64,000 bases of DNA, from NCBI RefSeq assembly GCF_022267555.1, contig NZ_CP073586.1, positions 1,789,501-1,853,500 on the forward strand, in the 5' to 3' direction. Below the pieces are notes generated by a model, which saw only the letters and a list, made by a program, of their open reading frames with translations, ran no database searches and was not told where the DNA came from. Within the stretch, counting starts at the first letter, position 1, and the number at the start of each line of letters is the position of its first letter. The DNA comes from Proteiniphilum propionicum. GTDB lineage: Bacteria; Bacteroidota; Bacteroidia; Bacteroidales; Dysgonomonadaceae. This document shows positions 1 through 8,865 of this stretch, in pieces. Made by a program: the position numbers and the translations under genes.

Positions 1-118
1 TTTTTGATGATGAACTGTTCATGCCTCTTTGTGTTAACGTTGTGAGGTTATTATACAACAACTGAACTACTGAATTGTTTGTATATTATGGACCTTTCTC
101 TGTGGTACTACAAGTTTT
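1..118. other. No gene seen at the left edge
   Basis: This stretch lies downstream of the minus-strand waaA gene. I see no convincing coding region or strong hairpin in it. A small plus-strand reading frame that starts at 75 is antisense to waaA and is not supported. Confidence 0.5.
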
Positions 119-1339
119 TCAGAGTGAAATCAGCTTCATTATTTCACGTGTCGCCCCAGCGTTTCCGAATATATATTCTTTTGCTTTCACACCGGCATTT
201 ATCCTCGATGATGAATCAAGAGCCATCTCATCCATCTTTTTGTTGAATTCTGTCTTGTTGCTGATGGAAAATCCACCTCCGTTAGTTATAAGGCCATGAG
301 CTTCAATGAACTTTGAGTATCTTGGCCCGAAGATGACAGGTATGCCATACACCGCCGCTTCGGGCAAATTGTGAATTCCCTCTCCAAATCCGCCTCCTAT
401 ATAGGCTATCTGGCCGTATCGATAAATGGAAGAGAGTAATCCGAAGCAATCGATTATAAGACATTCACACTGTGTAATATTTTCCTCGGTAGCATTTGAA
501 TAACGCAAGTGTGCGCGTTTCAGCTTCTTTTCTATCTCCCTTAGACGTGGCTCGTCAATCTCATGAGGTGCTATAATCAGTTTCAATCCACTGTGAGTGT
601 TAAAGTAATCGATCAGTAGATCTTCGTCCGGGGCCCAGGAACTGCCTGCTACGATGACGATTGACTTTTTATCAGCAAATTTTTCAACTACCGGCAGTTC
701 CTTTGCATTATTCCGCACCTCTATTACTCTGTCGATACGTGTATCACCGGCAAGTGTGACATTTTCAATGCCTTTACCTTTCAGGAGTTTAGCCGATAGT
801 TCGTCCTGAACAAAAAAGTGTGAGTAAAAGCGAAGCATTTTCCCGTAACGTGTCAGTCTGTTCTTAAAAAAGGGCTGACCAGGCCTGAATACTGCAGAGG
901 CCAGATAGACAGGGATCTTCCGAAGAAAGCTTTCGTGAATATAGTTATACCAAAACTCATATTTGATGAAAATGGCGATGAAAGGATTCGCCAGATCCAG
1001 AAATCGGCGTACGTTCTTTTTTGTGTCGAACGGCAGATAACACACTATATCGGCCAAAGGATAATCTTTTCTAACTTCATATCCCGACGGAGAAAAAAAG
1101 GTAAGCAGAATTTTATACTCAGGATGCTCTTTTGTTATCGCCTCAATAAGGGGGCGGGCTTGTTCAAACTCACCCAATGAGGCTGCATGTAGCCATATGT
1201 AACGGGACTCCCGGTCTATCTTCTCTTTCAGTTTGCTGAATGTAGCTTTCTGCCCGCTGACCATCAGACGCGCTTTTTTTTTAAAAAGTGCAGCCAGGCG
1301 TATAAAAAACGCCATAAAAAAAATTCCTATATTATACAT
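119..1339 (-). CDS. waaA: 3-deoxy-D-manno-octulosonic acid (Kdo) transferase
   Basis: This is a GT30 glycosyltransferase that moves Kdo from CMP-Kdo to lipid A precursor at the cytoplasmic face of the inner membrane. From the chosen start the protein is 406 residues, about family length. It opens with a hydrophobic anchor ([19 protein letters not shown]), then [17 protein letters not shown], which carries the conserved catalytic glutamate region near residue 57. The C-terminal half has [20 protein letters not shown], a typical nucleotide-sugar binding segment. A start at 1363 would add eight residues and overlap gltX further; the MYN start at 1339 matches the family's usual N-terminus and still overlaps the gltX stop by eight bases. 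It is probably co-transcribed with gltX. Confidence 0.95.
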   Translation of the reverse strand: MYNIGIFFMAFFIRLAALFKKKARLMVSGQKATFSKLKEKIDRESRYIWLHAASLGEFEQARPLIEAITKEHPEYKILLTFFSPSGYEVRKDYPLADIVCYLPFDTKKNVRRFLDLANPFIAIFIKYEFWYNYIHESFLRKIPVYLASAVFRPGQPFFKNRLTRYGKMLRFYSHFFVQDELSAKLLKGKGIENVTLAGDTRIDRVIEVRNNAKELPVVEKFADKKSIVIVAGSSWAPDEDLLIDYFNTHSGLKLIIAPHEIDEPRLREIEKKLKRAHLRYSNATEENITQCECLIIDCFGLLSSIYRYGQIAYIGGGFGEGIHNLPEAAVYGIPVIFGPRYSKFIEAHGLITNGGGFSISNKTEFNKKMDEMALDSSSRINAGVKAKEYIFGNAGATREIMKLISL

Positions 1340-2861
1340 TCTCCTGAACTGGTATGGTATCAATAGCTTGTTGCAGCCTGGAAAGAGTCTCCTCTTTTCC
1401 GATAACTTCGGTTATGTTGAACATGTGAGGGCCTTTCCCTACGCCAACAATTGCCAAGCGGAACGCGTTCATTATGTTCCCGGTATGAAAGCAGTTATTC
1501 TTAATCCAATCCATTACTGCCTTTTCCTGATTTTCTGCTGAAAAGTCTGTCATATTTTCAATCAGTCCAATTAGTTGTTTCATCTGGCCGGGAGTCTCTT
1601 TTTTCCAACGTTTGCGAATGGTCTTTTCATCGTATGCGGCTGGGGCGACAAAGAAGTATGAGGATTGATCCCAAAGCTCTTTCACAAAATGTACGCGGTC
1701 TTTTACAAGTGCCACTACTTTGACCACTTTTTCGGCAGGTGCATTTACCCCTTTTTCCAGTAGGATGGGGGCAAACATACCGGCTAACTCATTGTTGGAG
1801 GTGTGGAGTATATACTGATGGTTGTACCACTTGGCTTTTTCAACATCGAATTTTGCTCCGCTTTTACTGCACCGCTCAAATGAAAACGCCTGTACAAGTT
1901 CTTCCAGAGAGAATATTTCCTTCTCTGTTCCGGGGTTCCATCCCAAAAAAGCAAGGAAATTAATTACCGCTTCAGGTAGATAACCGCTTTCACGGTAACC
2001 CGAAGAGACCTCTCCCGATACAGGATCCCTCCACTCTAACGGGAAAACTGGAAAACCGAGACGGTCTCCATCGCGTTTACTCAGCTTGCCGCTTCCTTCA
2101 GGTTTTAACAGGAGGGGGAGATGTGCGAACCGGGGCATGGCCTCTTCCCAGCCAAAGCTCTTGTATAGCCATACGTGCAGCGGTGCAGAGGGCAACCACT
2201 CTTCTCCGCGGATTACGTGCGTGATCTCCATCAGGTGATCGTCAACCACGTTCGCAAGATGATATGTTGGCAGTTCGTCCGATGATTTGTATATTACCTT
2301 ATCATCCACGACTGAAGAGTTGATAGCCACCTTGCCGCGAATCATATCGTCCACAATGATTTCGTTATCAGGCTCAATTTTAATCCGGACAACATATTGC
2401 ATCCCCGATTTTATAAGTAAATCAGTCTCTTTCTCAGTCAAGGTGAGAGAGTTGCGCATGTTGTTCCTTGTCGATGCATCGTATTGAAAATTGGGAATTT
2501 CCGATCTTTTGGCATCCAGCTCTTCAGGTGTATCAAAGGCAATATAGGCTGCTCCTTTCTCAAGTAATAATTTAACATGCTCTTTGTATATTTCCCTGCG
2601 TTGCGACTGTTTATAGGGACCGTAACTTCCACCCTTCCGGGGGCTTTCATCAAATTGGAGGCCAAGCCAGTCGAATGTCTCCTGTATATACTCTTCCGCT
2701 CCAGGAACAAACCGCGCAGAATCGGTATCTTCAATACGAAGGATGAAATCACCCCCCTGCTGTTTGGCATATAGGTAGTTATACAATGCTGTCCGTACTC
2801 CCCCAATATGTAGGGGGCCTGTGGGACTGGGTGCGAAACGGACTCTTCTCTTATGACACAT
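1332..2861 (-). CDS. gltX: Glutamyl-tRNA synthetase
   Basis: Class I aminoacyl-tRNA synthetase that charges tRNA-Glu. The HIGH-type signature [11 protein letters not shown] lies near the N-terminus and the KMSKS-type loop appears as KLSKRDG. Length from the chosen start is 509 residues, normal for bacterial GltX. A longer reading frame begins at 2903, but the extra residues are unlike the family and precede the conserved [11 protein letters not shown] start; the ATG at 2861 (MCHKRRVRF) is preferred. A TAtcTTTG box on the minus strand at 2892-2899 would place the transcript start close upstream of 2861, which agrees with this. It is followed by waaA with a short overlap. Confidence 0.96.
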   Translation of the reverse strand: MCHKRRVRFAPSPTGPLHIGGVRTALYNYLYAKQQGGDFILRIEDTDSARFVPGAEEYIQETFDWLGLQFDESPRKGGSYGPYKQSQRREIYKEHVKLLLEKGAAYIAFDTPEELDAKRSEIPNFQYDASTRNNMRNSLTLTEKETDLLIKSGMQYVVRIKIEPDNEIIVDDMIRGKVAINSSVVDDKVIYKSSDELPTYHLANVVDDHLMEITHVIRGEEWLPSAPLHVWLYKSFGWEEAMPRFAHLPLLLKPEGSGKLSKRDGDRLGFPVFPLEWRDPVSGEVSSGYRESGYLPEAVINFLAFLGWNPGTEKEIFSLEELVQAFSFERCSKSGAKFDVEKAKWYNHQYILHTSNNELAGMFAPILLEKGVNAPAEKVVKVVALVKDRVHFVKELWDQSSYFFVAPAAYDEKTIRKRWKKETPGQMKQLIGLIENMTDFSAENQEKAVMDWIKNNCFHTGNIMNAFRLAIVGVGKGPHMFNITEVIGKEETLSRLQQAIDTIPVQENV

Positions 2862-2891
2862 AATTTTACGGTACTTTTTTTTTAAACGGTG

Positions 2892-2899
2892 CAAAGATA
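2892..2899 (-). promoter_or_regulatory. Bacteroidetes -7 box for gltX-waaA
   Basis: The minus strand reads TATCTTTG, a match to the TAnnTTTG -7 consensus of Bacteroidetes primary sigma factor promoters. It sits about 30 bases before the chosen gltX start. No clear -33 TTTG was fixed. Confidence 0.5.
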
Positions 2900-3071
2900 G
2901 CAAAAATCGTTAAAATGAACACGATAAACAGAGCGGGAATTCATCTTCCAGAGTCAACCCGCAAGTGCAATATTACTTAAATTGTATGTATAACTCATTT
3001 TTTGGTAAACCGAAGCCCTGTTTCCTTTTGGTCCCCTGTTATGTTTATGATCTGTTTTATGTTTAATTTAA

Positions 3072-3397
3072 TTCAAGTTTCGCATGTATAAATTAAAACT
3101 GAGTCTCCTCCGATAAGTCTTTTTTCTTGAAAATTTCAAAAGATAATCATTGATTTTCAATAAGTTGAAAACCAATAAAATTGGGTTTTGAGGTTTTCGG
3201 AGAAGACTCAAAACTTATTTAGCTAAATATGGAACCTATAAAATGTTTAGAGGAAAACCATTCGATGAAACAGGCATCATCTGATATGCTGTTCGAGCGA
3301 GGCGAGTTATTTATCAGATAGCATGTAAATCGATAAATGAGCCACAAAGCATTGTCAGACTAATATTTAGTTGAATACTTGACATGCGAAACTTGAA
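3072..3397. mobile_element. Putative 326-bp nonautonomous element with 16-bp perfect inverted ends
   Basis: The left end at 3072-3087 reads TTCAAGTTTCGCATGT and the right end at 3382-3397 is its exact reverse complement. Inside lie the 111-bp MITE-like repeat (3100-3210) and a hairpin whose arms ATCTGATA and TATCAGAT fall between about 3277 and 3322. No coding region is visible inside. A third copy of the end motif with one mismatch lies at 21941-21956. No clear target-site duplication was recognised, so mobility is inferred from the inverted ends and repetition only. Confidence 0.45.
3100..3210 (+). mobile_element. MITE-like repeat, copy A (111 bp)
   Basis: The element begins TGAGTCTCCTCCGATAAGTC and ends with the complement of TGAGTCTTCTCCGAAAACC, so its ends form an imperfect terminal inverted repeat of about 17 bases. 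A copy of the same length in the opposite orientation lies at 42259-42369 and differs at only a handful of positions. The tetranucleotide AAAC flanks both sides of this copy, which could be a target duplication. It has no coding capacity. Confidence 0.7.
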
Positions 3398-3487
3398 CTT
3401 TTAAAATTAAGTGGATGTACAGTTATGAGCATTAAAAAAAATATTACCGGCTTAAGTTAATTTTTTTCGTTAATGAAGAATTTTTTC

Positions 3488-3495
3488 TACTTTTG
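3488..3495 (+). promoter_or_regulatory. Promoter -7 box for the ECF sigma gene
   Basis: TACTTTTG fits the TAnnTTTG -7 consensus. A TTTC about 19 bases upstream could serve as a weak -33 element. The inferred transcript start near 3500 supports a translation start close to 3528. Confidence 0.45.
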
Positions 3496-3527
3496 GAAAA
3501 ATTTAAGATCGCTTCATTTTTCATTAT

Positions 3528-4127
3528 TTGGTAACACGTTGCAACCATATTTCTTTTACTGCATCTCAGACAATTTCTCAATCTCTGTTTGAAGAGTTGT
3601 TCTGCTGTTTTTATCCGAAAATTGCGGCATATGCCACTACCATTCTTGATGATAAAACTGTGGGAGAAGATATTGCTCAGGAGGTATTCGTATATGTTTG
3701 GGAAAAACGGAATGAACTCCATATGGGAGAAGGATTTTACAGTTATCTGTTTCAATCGGCATATTCTAGGTGTATAGATTACATTAAGAAAAACAGTCGA
3801 TTGGAAAAATATGTTCAGGAGGCGCTTTTGAAATCGGCCATTGAGTATCACTCTTATATTGAGAACGATTGCCAGCCTTTAAAAGAACTTTTCAGTAAAG
3901 ACTTTGAGGAACAATTGAACGCCCTGCTCAGCCAGCTTCCTGAAGCGCGCAGACGTGCGTTTGAACTGGTATATCGCGATGGATTGAAGATGAATGAAGT
4001 AGCAGAGAAATTACAAATGCCCCAACGTACTGTTGAAAGTCATATTTACCTGACAATTAAATACCTTCGAAAACATTTATCCCCATACGATTTTCTTCTT
4101 TTGATGCTTATATGTGAAATATTTTGA
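3528..4127 (+). CDS. ECF RNA polymerase sigma-70 factor (Bacteroidetes SusCD-associated type)
   Basis: Alternative sigma factor of 199 residues. Residues about 20-90 form sigma region 2 (LFEELFCCFYPKIAAYA, then the DDKTVGEDIAQEVFVYVWE helix), and about 130-185 form region 4 with a helix-turn-helix (RDGLKMNEVAEKLQMPQRTV). The reading frame has no ATG near its 5' end; the start is TTG at 3528, or ATT at 3525, since an in-frame stop lies at 3504. The next gene is a FecR-like anti-sigma factor, followed by susC and susD, the standard order for transenvelope-signalled polysaccharide or glycan utilisation loci. It is expected to switch on the downstream SusCD pair when the anti-sigma factor releases it. 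Confidence 0.93.
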   Translation: MVTRCNHISFTASQTISQSLFEELFCCFYPKIAAYATTILDDKTVGEDIAQEVFVYVWEKRNELHMGEGFYSYLFQSAYSRCIDYIKKNSRLEKYVQEALLKSAIEYHSYIENDCQPLKELFSKDFEEQLNALLSQLPEARRRAFELVYRDGLKMNEVAEKLQMPQRTVESHIYLTIKYLRKHLSPYDFLLLMLICEIF

Positions 4128-4195
4128 AGAAAAGTGTAATTATACTCCGTAGTTTTTACCGGTTGTTCGTTTAGCTTGTATATAAGATTATTTCG

Positions 4196-5176
4196 ATGGA
4201 TTCAGGTTTTTCCTTATTGGTCAAATATTTTTCTCAACAACTGTCGGTTAACGAACGACAAAAACTTGAAGAATGGCGTATCGCTTCAGCTGAAAACAGT
4301 CAACTTTTCGCTGAGGTAAGCAAATTAAAGATACTTAAAGAATATACGAAATACAACACAGTAGCTGAGAATTCGTTGGCTCTTTTTCGTGTTCAGAAGA
4401 AAATCCGCAGCCGCACATCGCTTTATCGTTTCCGGAATATACTGAAATATGCCGCAGTTGCTGTAATTATTATCTCTCTCTCTCTATTTGCCTGGACACG
4501 ATTTACTGCAGGGAAGTATACTACTATTGTTGTCGCAGGGAACGAGTCTGTAAAGAAATTAGATCTGGAGGATGGTTCAACTGTTTGGTTGGCTCAGTTT
4601 TCAGAACTTCGGATACCCGAGTCGTTTTCATCTGAACATCGTCAGGTTTCATTAAAAGGTAAAGCCTATTTCGATGTTAAAAAGAATCCCGAATCGCCTT
4701 TTATGGTAACATCTCCCCATATAAATGTGAAAGTTACCGGAACGTCTTTCGACCTTTTTGTGGACGATGAAGGACGTTGTGTGGAAACCATTCTTGCATC
4801 GGGAAAAGTGGTGTTGCAAGATAATCGCAAAAAAGATGTTTTTGAAATGTCACCCGGAGAAAAGGTGGTGTACAATGCCGAAAACAACAGGTACAGCGTT
4901 TCGACGGTTGATGTTAATACACTCACCTCATGGCACCTTGATCAAATTAAGTTTGAGAATGCCACATTGCGTGAAATTGTTAACAAGTTGAGCCTTATTT
5001 ATGATGTAAACATCAATCTGGAATCCAAGAAACTGGCCGATCGGCGTTACCGGTATGTTATTAACCGGGAAGAATCGTTGAAGGAAGTACTTGACATACT
5101 TAGCTTTCTTGCTCCAATCGATTATAGTATAGAAGGGAATGAAGTTTTTATTACTGAAAAACGTATCATGAATTAA
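4196..5176 (+). CDS. FecR family anti-sigma factor
   Basis: Inner-membrane anti-sigma regulator of 326 residues. Residues 1-82 form a cytoplasmic sigma-binding part, 83-101 form one membrane span (YAAVAVIIISLSLFAW), about 110-205 form the FecR domain with the usual LEDGSTVWL and GKAYFDVKKNPESPF segments, and about 255-322 match the C-terminal DUF4974 domain (FENATLREIVNKLSLIYDV). In these systems the periplasmic part receives a signal from the STN domain of the partner SusC; the next gene has such a domain. The order sigma, FecR, SusC, SusD supports this pairing. Confidence 0.93.
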   Translation: MDSGFSLLVKYFSQQLSVNERQKLEEWRIASAENSQLFAEVSKLKILKEYTKYNTVAENSLALFRVQKKIRSRTSLYRFRNILKYAAVAVIIISLSLFAWTRFTAGKYTTIVVAGNESVKKLDLEDGSTVWLAQFSELRIPESFSSEHRQVSLKGKAYFDVKKNPESPFMVTSPHINVKVTGTSFDLFVDDEGRCVETILASGKVVLQDNRKKDVFEMSPGEKVVYNAENNRYSVSTVDVNTLTSWHLDQIKFENATLREIVNKLSLIYDVNINLESKKLADRRYRYVINREESLKEVLDILSFLAPIDYSIEGNEVFITEKRIMN

Positions 5177-5327
5177 GTCAATTTGAGAGAATGCTGCTTA
5201 GGCATAGATTCAGGTTAACTGATTAGTCTTATTAAAAAACAAACTATGCAGAAAGTAAATTCACTTTCATTATATAATAAAACAGATAAGTTTACTAAAC
5301 TTTTTTTAATTAGAAAAACTAAAATGT

Positions 5328-8300
5328 ATGAATGAACATGTAACCCTTGGGATGATGGTACAAACGGCTGTTGTCCAATCTAAATTGTTAAGGACGATAA
5401 AATCGTTCTTACTGCTTTTTTTACTGAGTTCGCAAGTGTTTGCGTCTGCATTGGCTTCGCAATCAGTGAATGTAAAGATCACATTAAACAACCCGACTGT
5501 GGGAAATGTAGTTGAGGAGCTACATCAACAAACGGGGTATGAATTTTCTTACGATGCTGACATCCTTTCAGAAAAACTGTCCGATGTGTCGGTCAATGTG
5601 AAGAATGAACGAATAGAAAATGTTCTGTCACATATTTTCGGTAGATCTGACGTAAGTTTTAAAGTGATTAACAACCGTGTTCTCCTGAAAAATAACAAAA
5701 AGGGGAATAATAACATTTCATCGCCTGAAGATAATAAGCAACAACTGGTTACAAGAGTAATCTCGGGAGTTATTAATGATGACAAGGGTGAACCTGTTAT
5801 CGGCGCAACCATTGTTGAGAAAGGAAATGCTTCCAACGGTACTGTCACTGACATTGATGGAACTTTCGTATTAAATGTTGCTCCTGACGCCATACTTGAG
5901 ATTTCCTATGTGGGATATGAATCACAAGATATTATTACCGCCGGTAGAAACACATTCAGTATTGTGTTGCATGAAAATACCAAAATATTAAATGAGATAG
6001 TGGTCGTGGGATACGGCACACAGAAGAAAGTGAATCTGACGGGTGCGGTACAGATGGTAGATAGTGAGATACTTAACGACCGTCCCCTTGTAAATGCAGC
6101 CAAAGGTTTGCAGGGCGCTATTCCTAATTTGAACATAAGCTTTAAGACTGGCGACCCTACTTCTGAAACAAAGTTCAATATCCGTGGAGCTACATCGCTT
6201 AATGGCGGATCGGCCCTGGTGCTTGTGGATGGGGTTGAAACAGACCTTAACCTAATTAATCCACAAGACATCGAAAGCGTTTCGGTATTGAAAGATGCCG
6301 CATCTGCAGCCGTTTACGGTCCGCGTGGCTCATTCGGTGTGATTTTGGTTACAACCAAACGCGGTAAACTTAATCAAAAATTGCAGATCAATTATAACAA
6401 CAGTTTTGCTTGGTCATCACCCAGCCGCTTGCCTAAAGGCATGGCTTCAGACAAATGGTTGGAATCCATTAACCAGGCAAACATTAATAACGGTGGGGGA
6501 GCCTATTTCTCTGCTGAGCAAATTGAAGCGACTAAAAAGTTCATTGCTGACCCGGTTAACAACCCTTCTGCATTCTTGGATACGACTGGAAAGTTCACTA
6601 GCAGAGGACAATGGGGTTATGCCGGTAATACCGATTGGTATAAAGAGTTTTACAATGATGCTGCATTTATGCAGCAGCATAACGCCAGTCTTTCCGGTGG
6701 CTCGGAGAAGAGTACCTATTATGGTTCGGTTGGCTATAAAGGACAGGACGGCTTATTCCGTTTTGGACAGGATAAATATAAACGCTTTAATATAGCTTTC
6801 AATTTTACCACGCAAGTGAATGATTGGCTACAATTGAACTTCAATACCAAACTGAATAACTCTGATAAAAATGTGCCTACCAATAACTTCGGTATGGGTT
6901 CCCCGTATTATGAAGTTTATCGCATGTTTCCGCATATTCCTATTTACTTACCTAACGGAACTGATTTTGCTGCTTTGCAAGGCGATAATTTTAACTACAA
7001 TATTGCCGGGCGTATGGCTCTTGCCGGGCGTACCACAACTGCTGATAAAGATTTTTGGTACACCGGAGGTTTTAATATTACGCCTATAAAAGGATTGTCA
7101 ATTAAGGGTGATTATACGCAAAACTATTGGTTCAGTACATATCGCGAGCATAAAAAAACAATCTATCAGGTACAACCCGATGTAAATACTCCACCGGTAG
7201 CCGTAAATACACCCAATGGAGTCTGGCAGTACAGAAGCGGTGATGTTTATCGTGCTATGAACTTGTGGGCAGAATATGACTTTAACCTTGCTAAAAGTCA
7301 TAATTTTAAGTTAATGACCGGATATAACGATGAGCGAAAAGATTACAATAAGTTAGAAATTGAATCACAGGATTTATTTGTAAACGAACTGACCAACGGA
7401 GGACTTGCCGATAAGTTTATTAACATTAAAGAGCCGGGAGATTCTTGGGCTGTAAAAGGTATTTTCTATCGTTTAAATTATGATTACATGGGTAAATACC
7501 TGCTTGAAGCAAATGGTCGTTACGACGGTTCCTCCAAATATCCCGTAGGTAAACAATGGGGTTTCTTCCCATCGGTTTCGGCAGGTTGGAGAGTGTCGGA
7601 AGAAGGTTTCTATGAACCGTTAAGAGCTACATTGGAATACCTGAAATTGAGAGCATCCTATGGTGATTTGGGAAATCAGGTCGTTGACAATAACTTCCAA
7701 TATCTTGGAACATTAAGCCCCGGAACTTATAACTATGTGATAAACAATGCTATTTTGAAAGGGATCAATCCATCCACATTGGCAAGCACCAATATCACGT
7801 GGGAAAGAGTAAATACCATAAACGCGGGACTGGACTTTGCGACACTGAATAATCGTTTGTCGGGTTCATTTGATTATTACGTGCGTCGTACAAGAGACAT
7901 GGTAGTAAGCAAAGCCTATCCGGCAGTTTTAGGGACGAGTGGTGGTAAAGAGAACTTGGCCGATATGCGTACTAACGGATGGGAGCTTATGTTGACATGG
8001 AATGATAAAATATCAGATGTAGGGGGCAGTACACTTACTTATAGTGTTGGTATGGGTATCTCCGATGCATTCTCCGAGATTACCAAATACAACAATCCTA
8101 CACGTTCGCTCGCTGACCATTACGAAGGGAAGAGACTGGGAGAGATATGGGGATATGTAACTGATGGATTTATCGCCGATGAAGCAGAAGCTACAAAAAT
8201 GGTAGATACGCAAAGCCATTTCAGCCGAACTTGGTTACCTGGAGATATCCGTTACAAGAATTTGGATAATGATCCAAAAATTAATCCCGGGAAAAATACG

Positions 8301-8852
8301 GTAGATGAGCCGGGAGATCGTAAAATTATAGGTAACAGTACACCTCGTTATCGTTATAGTATCAATGCCAACGTTGGCTGGAAAGGGCTTGACCTGCGTG
8401 CTATGTTTGAAGGTGTTGGTAAGCGCGACGTATGGTTTGGCGAAAGTCAGTTTTGGGGATATAGCGGAATCTGGTGGGCCGCCATTACCGATTACCACGT
8501 GGATAATGCCTGGTCCAAGACAAATACCGATGCATATTTCCCTGTTCCTACATTTAGCGGGAGAAGCCGCCAAGTACAAACAAAATACTTGCAAAACGGA
8601 GCATATATTCGTCTGCGCGATGTGACATTAAGCTATACGTTGCCAACAAGTATACCCGAAAAACTGAATATATCACAAGTTAGAGTGTTTGCCAGCGGAC
8701 AAAATTTGTGGGAAGCCACCAAAATGTTTAAATACCTTGAGCCAGATGTATCAGGATTTGACAAAAATGACGGAAGTCCGCAGTTTGAAGATCAAGGTAA
8801 GGGATATCCGTTTAGCCGCACATTCTCTTTTGGATTTAATGTAACATTTTAA
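5328..8852 (+). CDS. SusC/RagA-type TonB-dependent outer membrane transporter with signalling STN domain
   Basis: Outer-membrane active transporter of 1174 residues. An N-terminal signal peptide ends near SSQVFASALA (residue 43). Residues about 47-122 form an STN (secretin/TonB short N-terminal) domain, 145-220 a carboxypeptidase-regulatory-like beta domain (GVINDDKGEPVIGATIVEKG), 222-230 a TonB-box-like NEIVVVGYG, and about 231-345 the plug (LKDAASAAVYGPRGSFGVI). The rest is a 22-strand-type barrel ending in aromatic FNVTF. The STN domain is the usual contact for an FecR anti-sigma factor, and one is encoded immediately upstream. The imported substrate cannot be told from the sequence. A second methionine at residue 9 or 10 is a possible start. 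Confidence 0.95.
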   Translation: MNEHVTLGMMVQTAVVQSKLLRTIKSFLLLFLLSSQVFASALASQSVNVKITLNNPTVGNVVEELHQQTGYEFSYDADILSEKLSDVSVNVKNERIENVLSHIFGRSDVSFKVINNRVLLKNNKKGNNNISSPEDNKQQLVTRVISGVINDDKGEPVIGATIVEKGNASNGTVTDIDGTFVLNVAPDAILEISYVGYESQDIITAGRNTFSIVLHENTKILNEIVVVGYGTQKKVNLTGAVQMVDSEILNDRPLVNAAKGLQGAIPNLNISFKTGDPTSETKFNIRGATSLNGGSALVLVDGVETDLNLINPQDIESVSVLKDAASAAVYGPRGSFGVILVTTKRGKLNQKLQINYNNSFAWSSPSRLPKGMASDKWLESINQANINNGGGAYFSAEQIEATKKFIADPVNNPSAFLDTTGKFTSRGQWGYAGNTDWYKEFYNDAAFMQQHNASLSGGSEKSTYYGSVGYKGQDGLFRFGQDKYKRFNIAFNFTTQVNDWLQLNFNTKLNNSDKNVPTNNFGMGSPYYEVYRMFPHIPIYLPNGTDFAALQGDNFNYNIAGRMALAGRTTTADKDFWYTGGFNITPIKGLSIKGDYTQNYWFSTYREHKKTIYQVQPDVNTPPVAVNTPNGVWQYRSGDVYRAMNLWAEYDFNLAKSHNFKLMTGYNDERKDYNKLEIESQDLFVNELTNGGLADKFINIKEPGDSWAVKGIFYRLNYDYMGKYLLEANGRYDGSSKYPVGKQWGFFPSVSAGWRVSEEGFYEPLRATLEYLKLRASYGDLGNQVVDNNFQYLGTLSPGTYNYVINNAILKGINPSTLASTNITWERVNTINAGLDFATLNNRLSGSFDYYVRRTRDMVVSKAYPAVLGTSGGKENLADMRTNGWELMLTWNDKISDVGGSTLTYSVGMGISDAFSEITKYNNPTRSLADHYEGKRLGEIWGYVTDGFIADEAEATKMVDTQSHFSRTWLPGDIRYKNLDNDPKINPGKNTVDEPGDRKIIGNSTPRYRYSINANVGWKGLDLRAMFEGVGKRDVWFGESQFWGYSGIWWAAITDYHVDNAWSKTNTDAYFPVPTFSGRSRQVQTKYLQNGAYIRLRDVTLSYTLPTSIPEKLNISQVRVFASGQNLWEATKMFKYLEPDVSGFDKNDGSPQFEDQGKGYPFSRTFSFGFNVTF

Positions 8853-8865
8853 ACTATAGATAACA

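Noticed and set aside
75-1541. Several short plus-strand reading frames over waaA and the end of gltX
   Set aside because: They are antisense to clear genes and show no family-like pattern.
3444-3851. 135-codon minus-strand reading frame over the ECF sigma gene
   Set aside because: It lies antisense to a convincing sigma factor and has no recognisable features.
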